Positions 1 through 11,300 of a stretch of 31,733 nt of DNA are shown here, piece by piece (within the stretch, counting starts at the first letter, position 1; each line of letters opens with the position of its first letter). The notes below the pieces were generated by a model that was not told the DNA's origin, searched no databases, and saw only the letters and a program-made list of their open reading frames with translations. The translations under genes were made by a program, and so were the position numbers. Where the stretch lies: IMG/VR virus record IMGVR_UViG_3300021371_000066, positions 1-31,733 of that record. The stretch is one strand, 5' to 3'. This DNA comes from a virus.

Positions 1-1191
1 AAAGCTGTGTTCCCTTCGTGGGAATCGGAGCTTAGAGAATGTGGTCTTGACCCTGTGTTTATTCTTAATGTTGAGAAGCTCCGTGCGGGCAAGACTGGAC
101 ACGTTGTTAAGATCGGTAAGAAAGGATTTGGTTGGGAGTTACCGAAAGACACCTTGGTTCTTGTGGATGAGATCCATAAGTGCAAAGGCCCTTGGAGTCT
201 CAATGCTAACTTGCTAGTGGCGTTGGTTCGGCAGGGATACCGTATTCATGGGATGTCCGGAACACCTTGCGAGTCTCCTATTGAGATGCGCCCGCTAGGA
301 TACATGCTTGGGCTCCACAACAACGATCAAAAGAAAGGTGGCAAGCCATCCTTCTTCAGTTGGCTTAACATGATGAAGTGCTATCGTGGGCACTGGGGTG
401 GATACGAAATGGAAAACCCCAAGTTCGCGCAGAAGAAACTTCGCGAGTGCATGTATGGGATCAACACGCATGGACTAACCGTAGCAGATTTCCCAGATTC
501 TTTTCGGGATAACCGCGTGGTGGTTGACCCTATCCAGTTTAAGAATAACAACAAGATTGTTCGTGCTTACAAGAACCTCAATATGGATGAGGAGGAGATC
601 CTTGAATACATAAACAACGGACGGATCTCTCCGAGAATGTTAGAGGATGACAATGAAGATCCGGTGATCGTTCGCATACTACGTGCCCGACAAGACAGTG
701 AGATGCACAAGGTGACCGACATAGTAGAAATGGCGCAGGATTCTGTGGCTGAAGGCTACTCCGTTGTCGTGTTCTTAAACTTTAAAGAGTCCCTGATGGA
801 GTGTGCCTCTATGCTGGAGTGTGACTACATCGATGGATCCGTTTCAGCTCATGAGAGAGATAGAATCATCGAAGAATTCCAAGCAGATCAAACTAACTGC
901 ATAGTAGTTAACGCCGCGACAGGGGGAACTGGTGTCTCTTTACATGACACACACGGTAACCGCCCCCGCTTATCTCTAATTAGTCCTAGCTTCAATGCTA
1001 AGGAGTTTGCTCAGGTGCTTGGCAGGATCCACCGTAACGGAGCTAAGACAGATGCTCTTCAGCGCGTCATGCTCTCCCATGGCAGTATCGAGGAGTATGT
1101 TATGAATGCTATCGCGACCAAACTTAAAGCGATGGACAACATCCACAAATCGAATATCTGCCAGCTAACTTCTAGCGTATACAAATCATGA
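1..1191 (+). CDS. Superfamily 2 (SNF2-like) DNA helicase, 5' end cut off by window
   Basis: The reading frame is open from base 1, so the gene starts left of the window and about 396 C-terminal codons are present. Helicase motif II is a DEIH box at bases 166-177, followed by motif III (SGTP, about 256-267), motif V (GGTGVSL, about 922-945) and motif VI (QVLGRIHRNG, about 1012-1041). The order and spacing fit two RecA-like domains of an SF2 ATPase of the SNF2/DEAD type. The Walker A motif (motif I) must lie outside the window. Such phage helicases remodel DNA or branched replication intermediates using ATP; the exact substrate cannot be read here. The stop overlaps the next start as ATGA, so it heads a translationally coupled run. 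I am confident of the superfamily but not of the specific role. Confidence 0.9.
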   Translation, partial: KAVFPSWESELRECGLDPVFILNVEKLRAGKTGHVVKIGKKGFGWELPKDTLVLVDEIHKCKGPWSLNANLLVALVRQGYRIHGMSGTPCESPIEMRPLGYMLGLHNNDQKKGGKPSFFSWLNMMKCYRGHWGGYEMENPKFAQKKLRECMYGINTHGLTVADFPDSFRDNRVVVDPIQFKNNNKIVRAYKNLNMDEEEILEYINNGRISPRMLEDDNEDPVIVRILRARQDSEMHKVTDIVEMAQDSVAEGYSVVVFLNFKESLMECASMLECDYIDGSVSAHERDRIIEEFQADQTNCIVVNAATGGTGVSLHDTHGNRPRLSLISPSFNAKEFAQVLGRIHRNGAKTDALQRVMLSHGSIEEYVMNAIATKLKAMDNIHKSNICQLTSSVYKS

Positions 1192-1505
1192 AAGAACCCA
1201 ACAATACATCAACTGAAACCTTGTTCATTAATGAGACAAGATTGCAGATCAAAGCCCGACCGGATGATTCCGACGTCAACCCTTCGGGGTGGTCTATCAT
1301 CGCGTTCACGCACAGCGCATCTATTCGGTGCGTTCGACCACACCAAGCAAAACACTTAGATCGATTTGTCCACGCCATAATCGCCCTATGCCATGACCCA
1401 AAGGCGGGCATAGGCAATGAACTAATAGGAGGAGACGTGGCTCTCCATGACCGTATCCTCGACACAATAATGAAAACAACTAACAACACATTTGCTAGCT
1501 CATGA
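1188..1505 (+). CDS. Hypothetical protein, 105 aa
   Basis: I do not recognise this protein. It starts at an ATG that overlaps the helicase stop (ATGA), and its own stop overlaps the next ATG in the same way, which supports it as a real gene in a coupled operon. The sequence is soluble-looking, with a middle segment of alternating hydrophobic residues (WSIIAFTHSASIRCV) and a helical part (LDRFVHAIIALCHD). No catalytic motif or membrane span is visible. An antisense frame of similar length covers the same bases but has no start or operon support. Confidence 0.7.
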   Translation: MKEPNNTSTETLFINETRLQIKARPDDSDVNPSGWSIIAFTHSASIRCVRPHQAKHLDRFVHAIIALCHDPKAGIGNELIGGDVALHDRILDTIMKTTNNTFASS

Positions 1506-1735
1506 ATAACGAGAACAAAATTAAAATGCTCCATGATTCCCGAATCCAGATCCGGAATCTTGATTCTCAATGGGTGGCCAAGAAGCGTGAGATATACGCC
1601 AACTTAAAGGACACCCTAGACTTGGGGCCAAAGCACGACAACACCCTATGGGATTACTTGGTGCATGGATTAGAATTCTTGCGGCACGATATTGCCGAAG
1701 CCCTAGAAAACAAAACCAAACAGAAAAATGGATAA
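1502..1735 (+). CDS. Hypothetical small helical protein, 77 aa
   Basis: This gene has no recognised family. It starts at an ATG sharing four bases (ATGA) with the preceding stop and overlaps the next gene by 8 nt. The protein is highly charged and probably all-helical, with a Lys/Asn-rich N-terminus and a C-terminal amphipathic segment (LVHGLEFLRHDIAEALENK). It lacks a signal peptide and membrane segment. No Shine-Dalgarno sequence precedes it, so translation probably depends on coupling. It may be one of the small accessory proteins common in phage early regions. Confidence 0.65.
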   Translation: MNNENKIKMLHDSRIQIRNLDSQWVAKKREIYANLKDTLDLGPKHDNTLWDYLVHGLEFLRHDIAEALENKTKQKNG

Positions 1736-1913
1736 GATAATTAGTGAAACCTTAGAGAAAGAAAAATATCTAAGCGAACGAGATGTTATGAGACTGGCCA
1801 TCCTCCGCGATGAGAAGCTCGTGCTTACTGGCAAGATCGAAAGGCTTGTGGTGATCCGAGATGAAATTAATCAGGAGATTAGCGACATCAGGGAAGGAGT
1901 GCTAGATGAGTGA
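1728..1913 (+). CDS. Hypothetical coiled-coil protein, 61 aa
   Basis: This short, very charged protein is predicted by eye to be one long amphipathic helix. Leu and Ile recur at heptad-like spacing from about residue 8 to residue 58 (EKYLSERDVMRLAIL, then KIERLVVIRDEINQEI). Family unknown. It overlaps the upstream gene by 8 nt and the downstream 32-codon gene by 8 nt, consistent with a compact operon. It could be an oligomerising adaptor or inhibitor, but nothing in the sequence decides this. A similarly sized coiled-coil gene lies at 20441-20623. Confidence 0.65.
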   Translation: MDKIISETLEKEKYLSERDVMRLAILRDEKLVLTGKIERLVVIRDEINQEISDIREGVLDE

Positions 1914-2004
1914 TTGGTTGTTCGATTTAGAGAGGGCAATTGGACTGTTAATATTGGTCTTGCTTGCTAAAGCCACATACCTATTCTCTTACCATGACTC
2001 ATGA
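1906..2004 (+). CDS. Single-span membrane peptide, 32 aa
   Basis: This tiny open frame starts at ATG 1906 and is preceded by AAGGAG at 1894-1899, six bases upstream. That is the clearest Shine-Dalgarno site noticed in the window. The peptide begins MSDWLFDLERAIG and continues into a run of Leu, Ile, Val and Ala (about residues 11-22) long enough for one membrane helix, ending SYHDS. It overlaps the preceding stop by 8 nt and runs past the next start by 11 nt. Function unknown; small phage membrane peptides can act on the host envelope or in lysis timing, which is only an inference here. Confidence 0.5.
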   Translation: MSDWLFDLERAIGLLILVLLAKATYLFSYHDS

Positions 2005-2314
2005 AGAATTATTGGCCCTTCATACTGCTACCAGTGAGCGTTGCCGCAGCATTATGGAGTCTAAAAACAAGGACTACACGGGCGGCAGCGAAGCGTGCGA
2101 CCCGTTCGCCAACTTCCGTGCGTCCGAAACCGTAGGCATCCACCCGATTAAAGGGATCCTGCTCAGGATGCAGGATAAGATTCAGAGGATTAATTCTTTC
2201 GCGAACGACGGTAAGCTAACCGTTAAGGAGGAATCAGTTAACGATGCCTGTGAAGACATCGTAAACTATGCGATCCTTATCAAGGCGATTGCCTCGGAAG
2301 AGCCTAGTCCTTAA
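1994..2314 (+). CDS. Nmad1/DUF1599-like protein, 106 aa
   Basis: The start is taken at ATG 1994 (MTHEELLALH), which gives a normal N-terminus; an earlier alternative start at 1964 only adds residues with no family character. The pattern K-x-KDY near 24-28, DPFANFR at 36-42, an ILLRMQDKIQRI block at 55-66, then EDIVNYAIL at 87-95 matches what I know of the nucleotide modification associated domain 1 (Nmad1/DUF1599) family. That family is common in phages and is linked by gene neighbourhood to hypermodified DNA bases; its biochemical role is not settled. The gene is last in its plus-strand run and overlaps the tail of the oppositely oriented giant gene by 11 bp. The family call is from memory of the pattern, not a search. 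Confidence 0.72.
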   Translation: MTHEELLALHTATSERCRSIMESKNKDYTGGSEACDPFANFRASETVGIHPIKGILLRMQDKIQRINSFANDGKLTVKEESVNDACEDIVNYAILIKAIASEEPSP

Positions 2315-5300
2315 GAGGAACGGTCAGGCTAGGGTATTTTGAATTAGAGTAGTTCATCTGCTTAATTTGACGTAGCCTGTCCCTAGAATTTGAAAAGTGC
2401 CTTTCAAGTTGGGGCTTGGTAGCTTGGGGTTTTAAACCTAAGCCGATAAGGGCGAGCTCATATCTCTGCTTTGATATCCCTGCTGAGTTTGCATCTCTTA
2501 GTTGCAGACCATAATTATATCCCATACCCTGTAGTCCGTTTATCAACCTATGTAATTCACGGTTGTAACGTCTTTGTCTCAGGAATGCTTTGTCGTAGTT
2601 AGCATAGATTTCTCCGTCTAACATTCCGTCAGACTTACCAAGATCTAAGAGTCCCTTATTCTCTCTGGTATCCTTAGCATTATCGCTAAACGCCTTCTGT
2701 GCTATCCTGTCTGGCTCAATTAAGAATGGTCTAAAGGGCATGAATTCTTTCATGATAATCCCCAATGGGCTTGAGAACATCCGCTCAGATTTATCTGAAT
2801 AAAGTGCTTTGCCTGCATCATAGATTGCTTTCCCTGACCTAGGCATATACGCGTTTTGAAGCATATAGTTTGCTTGGGCGGTTAGTTTGTTCTCGTCGGC
2901 TTCATCTATGATCCTTCTACCATATGTGTCTTCATTTAAAGCGACCACATCAATGAAAGATTTTGCAAATATTTGTTCTTGGATGAAAGGTTTTGCCAAC
3001 CCTGTCATCCCGAATATTTCGTTAGAGGTAGTCAACAGATCATCCCCTTTCGCGAAACTTTCAATCCCCCGCATGAAAGGTTCAATGTATGAACTTAACG
3101 GGTTAACAAAAGTGTGGTCAACTACATATCTAGATCCTCCGGATTCAAAGAAAGTTAAGCCCGCATCCCGCATCCATGTTGGAAGTCCCATTCTGGTAGT
3201 CCATGCTTGGTCGTCGGGGTCATCTCCACCCAGCAATAACTCACTCCCTTTCGTTACGGCTAGGGTGGCCCCCACAGTAGTTACATAACCGAATACTCTC
3301 CGACGCCCCCTCGCTTTAATAACGGGGTTGGAGCTCTCCAATTCTCTTTGAGCTTGAGCTAATCCGGAGAAGAAAATCCTCGGAGGTTCTGCTGCGAAGC
3401 GAATGAAAGTTCCAATGACGGTAGATAATGCGTTGTTGGTGAAGCTCTTCACCCAAGGCATAGCCTTGCTGTATGCCTGCGCTGTGTTCTTTACTATTTC
3501 AGCAGCCTGCTCCTCCAACGCGGCAGTAGGGACTATTTTCCCGTCCTCCTCAAAGATCATTTTACTAAGGGGATCGTTGTCAGGAGCGATTTTAGCTGCT
3601 TCAATTAGTGTCTGGAGCTCAAAATCATACAGACCAATTTTGAATACGCCATCAGAGGCTTGTGCTAAACGCCCACCAAGATCGATCAAAGCTTTTGATG
3701 CTTCTTTTACGGTGGAGTAGGATACGGCAGCCGGAACAATCCCATACTTGGCCATGATGTCTGAGACCTCAGTAGGTATTTTCTTACCTGAGCTTTTGTT
3801 TATTATCTCAGAAGCTTTTTTCTCAAGTCGCCCAATGGTTTTTATATCTTTTATTAACTGCTTTCTCGATACTCTCCCCGTTAACAAGTTTTTAATTACA
3901 TTTGCCTCTACTTCATCGCCGTAAACATCCATCGTTCTCAGCTTTGAAAGATAAAAATCCATATCTGCTGCATCACCTCTAAATGCTCTTAAAAAAAGAG
4001 AAGACTGCTCTTGCTCAGGGGTGAAGACTACTTCCTTTATTAACTTCGCAGGTTCTACTATGGCGTCTAAAACGCTGCCATAATAACCTTGAAGGGGGCC
4101 TAGAACGGAACCATTCCCCAGAAGGTTTCGTATGTAGAAACCGAAACCTCCCAGAGTGTTAACCGCGAGTGACAAACCCGTAGCCTGCTTTATATAGGAG
4201 CCTATCTTTCTAAAAAATCCTTCCCGCTCATTTTTAAGGTCCGTATATTCTTTTCTGCCTTGTTTAAATACGTCAGCGAAATCACGAATGATATGATCCG
4301 GAGCATACATATCTCGGAGAGGCATTAAATCACTGTCGCCTTGGTCATCCGCAACTTTATCCCAGTTTGCGTATTTATCTGGGTCGTCTGCGGGCGGGTT
4401 CTCATATTCTTCTTGTGTTATGAGCCATGGTTCCTGACTCTTGGTCCCTAATTCCTTGATCTTGTTGAAGAAAGATTGGTTCGCGACTAGGGATGAAGTG
4501 TGCAGTAAGGTGGCGCTTAAATTTTCAATACCCTCAGAGTCTCCATACTCTCCTAATACTGCTCTGATCTCGTCAGGAATATCTTTCTTTTCATTAATCT
4601 TCTCAGCAAGTGCCCGCATTGTTGGATCCTTGAATTGCTCAGGAATAACAACCTGTTGCTGCCCCGTTATGTTAGTGAGCTTGAGCTTCTTGCTGTTTTT
4701 GTTTTTCTCATATCCTTTTATGAAGTTTCTAACCATCTCCATGCCTTCCGACATGTGCTTAGAACTGTTCATGCTAATGTCTTGATCAATTCTGCGAGCA
4801 GCCTCTTGCGGAGAAATCCCCATTTTCTTAACCATTACGGGAACTTCCAGCATAGCTTTTTTGCGTGAGAAGAACATTGCAGCAGCCTCCCGCTCTTTCG
4901 AGTAAGTGTCGTCGGACATATCCAAGACTTGTTCTGCAAAGTCATTGTCTTCAAACATCCTATACCGTCGGGTGTAGTAGATGCCCCTATTGAAATCAAA
5001 AGCCATCTCAAGGTCATGTGGGTTCATACTCGGCCCAAACACCTCCATCGCTTTCAAAGAAAGTTTATCTTGCAGGTCTCTCATCCTCACAACAAGAGAA
5101 TACATTTTTGGAGACAACCTAAACAATTCGCTTAACGCCGCATCTCTCCGCTGTAGTAAGCTGTCGCGCTTGCCAACTCGTGCAGCTTTGGTTGCATTTT
5201 CTTTCTTTGTCTTAGCGGCATTCTCTGCTGCTGTTCTCGCTCCTCCGACTAGGCGTTTAGCTGCCTCAATATCGGACAAATAATCATTTTGGATTTGATC

Positions 5301-8300
5301 TATTTGAGACTGTGCAAGTTCAGTCCCTTTGCTTGCGCCGGAAGCAATAGCAATTAATTCAGCGGGGATATCAACACCCAACCTTTTGTTCTCCTCAGCT
5401 AATATGGTATCGTGCTCTGCTTGAAAAGAGGAGACAGTGTTCGCGATCTCCCTAGCGAAAGCTACCGATTTCATATAAAAAGAAACCAACCTACGATCCC
5501 CCCTGCGTGAGAATGTTTTGATTGCAGTCCTTTTTATTTTACGACTCCAGTTATTCTTTTCGGGGGCATCGATATCATACTTGGAAAAGTCCATGATGTT
5601 GACATCGAGGTGTGAGAACCAAGAACCAATTTCTTTTTCTTGTAACTCTACAGGTGTTAAGAACTGTGGAATTTTACTGTCCGACCCAAACTGAGATTCA
5701 AGGTCGAGGTTAGCCTGACTAAGCGTTTGTCGAGGGGCTTCTTTCTTAGGCCCTTTTGCTACAATTAAATTGGCTCCAACTTTTTCAACGCTATCAAAAT
5801 GACGTTCTATTTCAGAGATGTATTCCGAAGTCTTCTTAAAGTTCTGGAAACCTTTTTTAGTTTCTCTGGCGCCCTTTGCCTGATCCTCTTTACTACCTTG
5901 ATAAATCAAGAAATATGCGGAGCCGTTTTCTTTAACAGCATTAGCAGCCTGACGGACAACTTTATCCCTGTTTCCTGACTCCTGAATCACGTTCAAGACA
6001 CTGTTTACGGTAACGGTGTCCGCACCCCCATTCTCAATACGGGATGCAACTTCTTCGTTATGCTCTTTTGATCTATTGAACGGATCAAAGATTAAGTTTT
6101 CTACTCCATAAGTATCGTCTAGTTCTTCTGTTCCATTATCGAAACGACCTCCACCGATGTCTGCATTGACACCGCCCTCTTCAAACTTAACGACTCCCTT
6201 CTTAGCTAAACTACCAAAAGTAGCGGGCAGCTTGCCGCTGTTAATAGAAGTGTCACCACTACTAAACTCTTGGTCTGGTGTTGACCAAAGATCCTCATCA
6301 GTTTCTGTAGGTGGTGTGGCAGGCTCCGCGTTTTTAACTGGGGCTAGTTGCCTAGTCTCAGCGAATTGGCTGATCATCGTTTCAATGATCTGCTCGCTGT
6401 TCCTCATGTTGTATTCCATCTGCCCACTTGATGGACGATAGCCCAACTCCATCGCACGGATTTCGCGAACGACGTTGTTCACTGCCAACCTAGTCTCGTC
6501 AGACAACTGCTGCGAAGAGCGGTGATATACTAGTTTACTTAGGAGGGCTTTAAGATACTGAACGAATGTGGGTATCAAGCTTGGGTTCGTGCTAAGGAAA
6601 GCTATCTGTTGATTAGTTGTTGTCCCCCTTATGGCTCTACTAGCGTGCTCAACAATAAACTCGTTAGCTAACTTATATTTTTCTACAGAAGAAGTCTCGG
6701 GGTCTTCACTCCTTAATCTTTCGAGAGCTTCGGCCTGTTGGTCTTGAGGATAATAGGCTTCAAGAGCACGGACAAAATCATCTTCGACCATAGAGTTAGC
6801 CACTCCGAGTATCTGCTGATCTGTCAGCATTTGGTTTGCTGCTGCGTGCCCAATCTCCTCATTCATCAGAGCAGCCAGAACAGCTTCTTTCCGGCTATTA
6901 CTGAGCTCCATACTGTTAAGTTTAACAGCCGCTCTAATGGGGTTGAATATAAGTTGTCCTGTCTCATCATCTATCTTAGCGATGACGCGAGAAGTCTCAT
7001 CCACCTGCATGACAATCTCATCGGGGACGTAGTCCCTTGCGAAACTAAGAAGATTCTGTGAGTCTTCTAATAATTTAAGTTGAGCTTCTGCATCTCCTGA
7101 GATGTCTAGATCTTTAGCAATACGAGAAGCTCTTCCTGTGGAATAGAAAACTTGTTTTGAAACAGCTTTAGTAAATGTGTCTATGGTAAAGACAGAGTCC
7201 GAGGTATAAGCAAAAGCGGCTTCCAGACCTTCGTTAAGGGTGACGATCTTCTTATCTAAGAATTTGGCTATTGCTCTAACAATACTCTCAAACACACCGT
7301 GCTTTTTATTAGGCTCGGCAGTTACGTTTTGCACATAGGTTTGGAAATCCTTATCTGTAAGAATGTAAGCCACAAACTCTTCCATATTAGCTGTAGCTGT
7401 GCGTGCGTTTCTGTTGAAACCCATCGTGGCACGGCGGCGGACATACTTTCTAAGCCTATTTAGTTCTGCAAAAGCAGCGTCTTGAGTTTTAGTTCTCAGA
7501 TCTGCTCCGTAGAACATCATGTCTACAGTAAACGCGTGGATGTATTCGTGTAGTAGTGTCCCCTGTAATCCGTATTCCCCACTCGCTTTTCTTACTGGGT
7601 TAATCGTGACTGTCTTAGTCTCCGCATTATACATTCCCGCATAAGTCTCCAACGAAGATTCAATTTTGAACTTAACGCTCCGAATATATGCTTTGTTTTT
7701 CAAAAGCATTTTCGCAACTACCCGTAAAATCTTAGGTCCACTCTTCTCAATTTTTTCTAACGCAGCAATAACAGATTCCGGATCCCCACTAGCTAAACCT
7801 AGTTCTTCGATAGCCTCTCTGTTATCTTTGATGTTCTCTGAAATAGTCTTTGGATTGTTTTTTCCTGATCCAATGCGGAAGAACTGCCGCGATCCCTTCT
7901 TTATTCTAGTGTGAAAATCATCGATGTGTTTTTCATTAAGTGAGAAACCGAAAACTTCTTCAAATTTCTTACCAAGATAGGCACTAAACTCTGGGTCGGC
8001 GTCAGGGTCTTTACCAATCATTGGATTACCAATGCCTAAAGCCCGTATAGAAAAGTCTAATTGAGTGGCACTTTGATTGCCCTTGTCAGAAAGTTCTTTT
8101 AACTTTTGTAAGAAATCAACAACCTTTGAGTTGGATATGTTGTTACCTTGTGAAAACAAATAAACTACATTATCGGCTACACGACGTGGAGTTAACCCTG
8201 CGCTGACGAATGTTAGAGGCTCATCATACATTTCAGAGTCCAGCAATTCATCCACTAATCCCCGCAACTCAGCATCAGTTTCCAAAACGTCAACTATTTC

Positions 8301-11300
8301 ATCGTGCTCCCCATGAAGGAAATCATCAGTGCCCGTTTCATGTAACGTTGGGAGGGGATCCAGATCCACAGGACTGTCCGTATCTTCCGCTACTTCAGGT
8401 CCGATTTGATCTCCCCTGCGTGTAATCTTGCTGCCCTTGTCTATTAGTTGAGCGATAGTTTTTCCTGCTTGTTCAGCACGCGCTGCTGCAATTTTTGCAT
8501 TAGCTTCTACTTCTGCGTCGGCTAACTCTTTAATGTTAAAGCGGGGTCCATTTTTACCCTGCTCAATAGCTACCGCTGTCTGATAAATTCTTTTCTCAAG
8601 CTGCAGTCTAAATGTTATCGCGGCAGTTTTGTAATACCTATCCCTAACTTTTTTAGTCGTGCCAGATTCTTTTGTGTTTCTGATAGCCGCATTACGCTCA
8701 ACTAACCTCTTAGGCATAGTGCTTTCGGGGTCTTTAATAAGAGCTAAAAGATCAGAAAGACTGATCTCTCCATCTTGTGGGACACCCAAACGCTTCATAC
8801 CCGCGAAAGGATTCTTCACTTTCACGTCAGGAATAACTGTATCTTGAAGTCCTTTTACTTCATTAACTAGTTTTCGGACTGGGCGATAGTCAGAGATGTG
8901 GTCTACAACCTGATCTGGTTTTAAGTAGGATACGGCCGAGACTAAACCCCCCCGTGTTGAGATGTGGATATCAGTAACTTGCCACTGCCCGTCCACTTGA
9001 TTAAATTCAAATGCCGGATTGACCTGCGAGTTCTCTTGCTTAGATAGGTTAACAATCTCTTCACTAACTGGAATAGTAAAACCCCCACTAAAGAAAGTAA
9101 GCATTGATTGGGGGTCGTTATTAAAAATACCCGCCCCGTTCTCATCGAGGTAAACAAACCTTTGGCTTCGATCGGAGGAAAAAAGATCCGGCAATTTTAT
9201 GAGTGGGTTTTTCTTAGTGCTCTTAATTTTTATTGCGGGATACTTCTCTTCAATCTTATCTGAAATATATTTAGAAAGTTGCTTTAGATCTTTAGGCTCG
9301 GCTTTGTCTAAATTGAGATTAAACGCCGCTAAGTGCTCCATAATCAAAGACACCGGATAACCTGCTTCAATAAGCTCAGATACTTGTTGAGTATCTCCTT
9401 CAGTTATTGGCCCTTGTTCTTGTTCTTCGGTTGTTTCCCTATCAAATTGTTTGTCGATGAAACTACGCGCTTTGTCGGCGTCTGTGTCCGTCAATAAAAT
9501 TCCCCGAGACCTTAGCTCATTGATTTTATTTTCGACATCTTGTTTCTGATCATCGGGCAGAGAGTCGAGTAAGCTTTTAGCTTGGACATATAAATCATTA
9601 GAACGTTGGATCCTATCGTAGGCGTCGGCTTTTTTCTGCTCCGGTGTTCGGTAAGAGGTCACTCCGACAGGACCACCACCAAGTTCTTTCGTCAGGCTTT
9701 CTTTCCCAAGTAATTCTAAAATATCGGACAGGGCTTGATTGCCGGAAACTTCAGCGGTATCTGCTGATTCGTCCTCGTCCATTACCCGCTCAAGAGCGCC
9801 ACCTAATTCGTCTTTATCACTTGCAGCTTGAGCACTTTCAAGATCTGCTTTCAACTGTTTGGCTTCAGCATCTGCGAGATCCTGTGCTTTGTGCGTTGCA
9901 AGGGTTCCTCGGACAGAAATAAATTTCTGCTGCTGTTCATAGGACATAGCCTCCCAACGACCCGCGTCTATTTCTTCTTGAATATCCTCATTTAGTATGC
10001 GTTCTGCATCATCTAAAATAATCTTATCCTTTTGTGCTTTGTCCGTAGGTTGTTGCGGAAGTTTTGTCTCATTTGTAGAACTCTCATCCGTTTGATTTTG
10101 TGTTTCAGCAGTTGGAATCCCACGCTCTTGAAGAACAGCAAAAACTTGAGGCGCGTTTTTCTTTAGTTCATCGTATTTTTTAGCAAGCTCTGTGTCTTGT
10201 GCAGCTTTCTTTTGAACATTTTTATCAAATTGGACTATGAGATCCTTCTCCATTTGATTTAAAGCTTCCTTATCTAAAAGCTTGTTCCCAAGAAAAGGTG
10301 TTTTACTCGCACCGTATTTAAGCACGGGTCCCGCCGCACCCATAGCCATACCTATTTTAAAACCCATGAGTCCCCGCTGCATGATTACATGCATCGGTGT
10401 GGTTTCATTCGTGTAAACATCTTGGATCATGCTGTTTACAACTTCATCTAATCCTTCTTCAAAACCCTCTCCGAGAACAGAACCGACAAGAGTCGTCGCG
10501 CGCCCACCCATTCTTTTAGTGAATGTTTGCCGCATAGCCGTTTTCAACAAGCCTGTTAAACCTTTGTCTGTAACAGCGTATCCAGCCACACGGCTTGCGG
10601 CAGTTTTGAATTGCTTATAAGTGACCCCTTTAAGAAAAGCAGTTTCAAGACCGCCACTTCCTTTTAAGCCTTTAAAGGTTTTACCCCCGAATGTCCCACC
10701 CCCTGCAATACGGCCCATCCCCGCTGTTAAAAATCCAGTGAACGCACCACCAACTAAAAACCCGCTTTGCCCCCCTTCGTGGGCTTCTTCGTGAACTCTT
10801 TCTTTACTCCACCCTTCGTCCCACTGTCCATTTTTAAAATGCTTCTTTGTTAAGCTCTTTTCGAGCGAAGTATAAACAGCCTCATAAGTTGAACTACCAC
10901 TACGTAGTGCTGCCGGTACAAAAGTAGCAGTATCAATAGCTAAATCTTTTGCTAAATTAGAGCTATACGCTTTCAGAAAAACCGTCGCTTCTTTAGGAGA
11001 CAAAGAACTTAATGCCGCAATAGAGCTTGCGTCTATACCCGATTCTGCTGCGGATTTGTAAAAGGCTCTACTTGTAACCGATTTATACATGGTTTTCACC
11101 ACGGCCTTTGCGGAAGCTTTTGTGGTAAAGTATGTCGTGAGCCCCGCTAAAGAAACTCCTGCTGTTGGTTTGGCGGCTACCGCAGCAGTAGCGGAGACAA
11201 TCATGTCGGCAACCATTGGGGCCGCTTGCTCGGAAAGATCATACCCAAGACCCATTTCGACTCCGAATACTTCTGCTGCCTTCCTATTATTATAAACCTC

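Noticed and set aside
1172-1570. 132-aa minus-strand frame at the left end
   Set aside because: It is antisense to two plus-strand genes joined by ATGA overlaps and has no support of its own.
2290-2345. Bidirectional terminator between the Nmad1-like gene and the giant gene
   Set aside because: The only pairings (CCTAG with CTAGG, and TCCT with AGGA) are 4-5 bp with poor loops or no T run, too weak to call.
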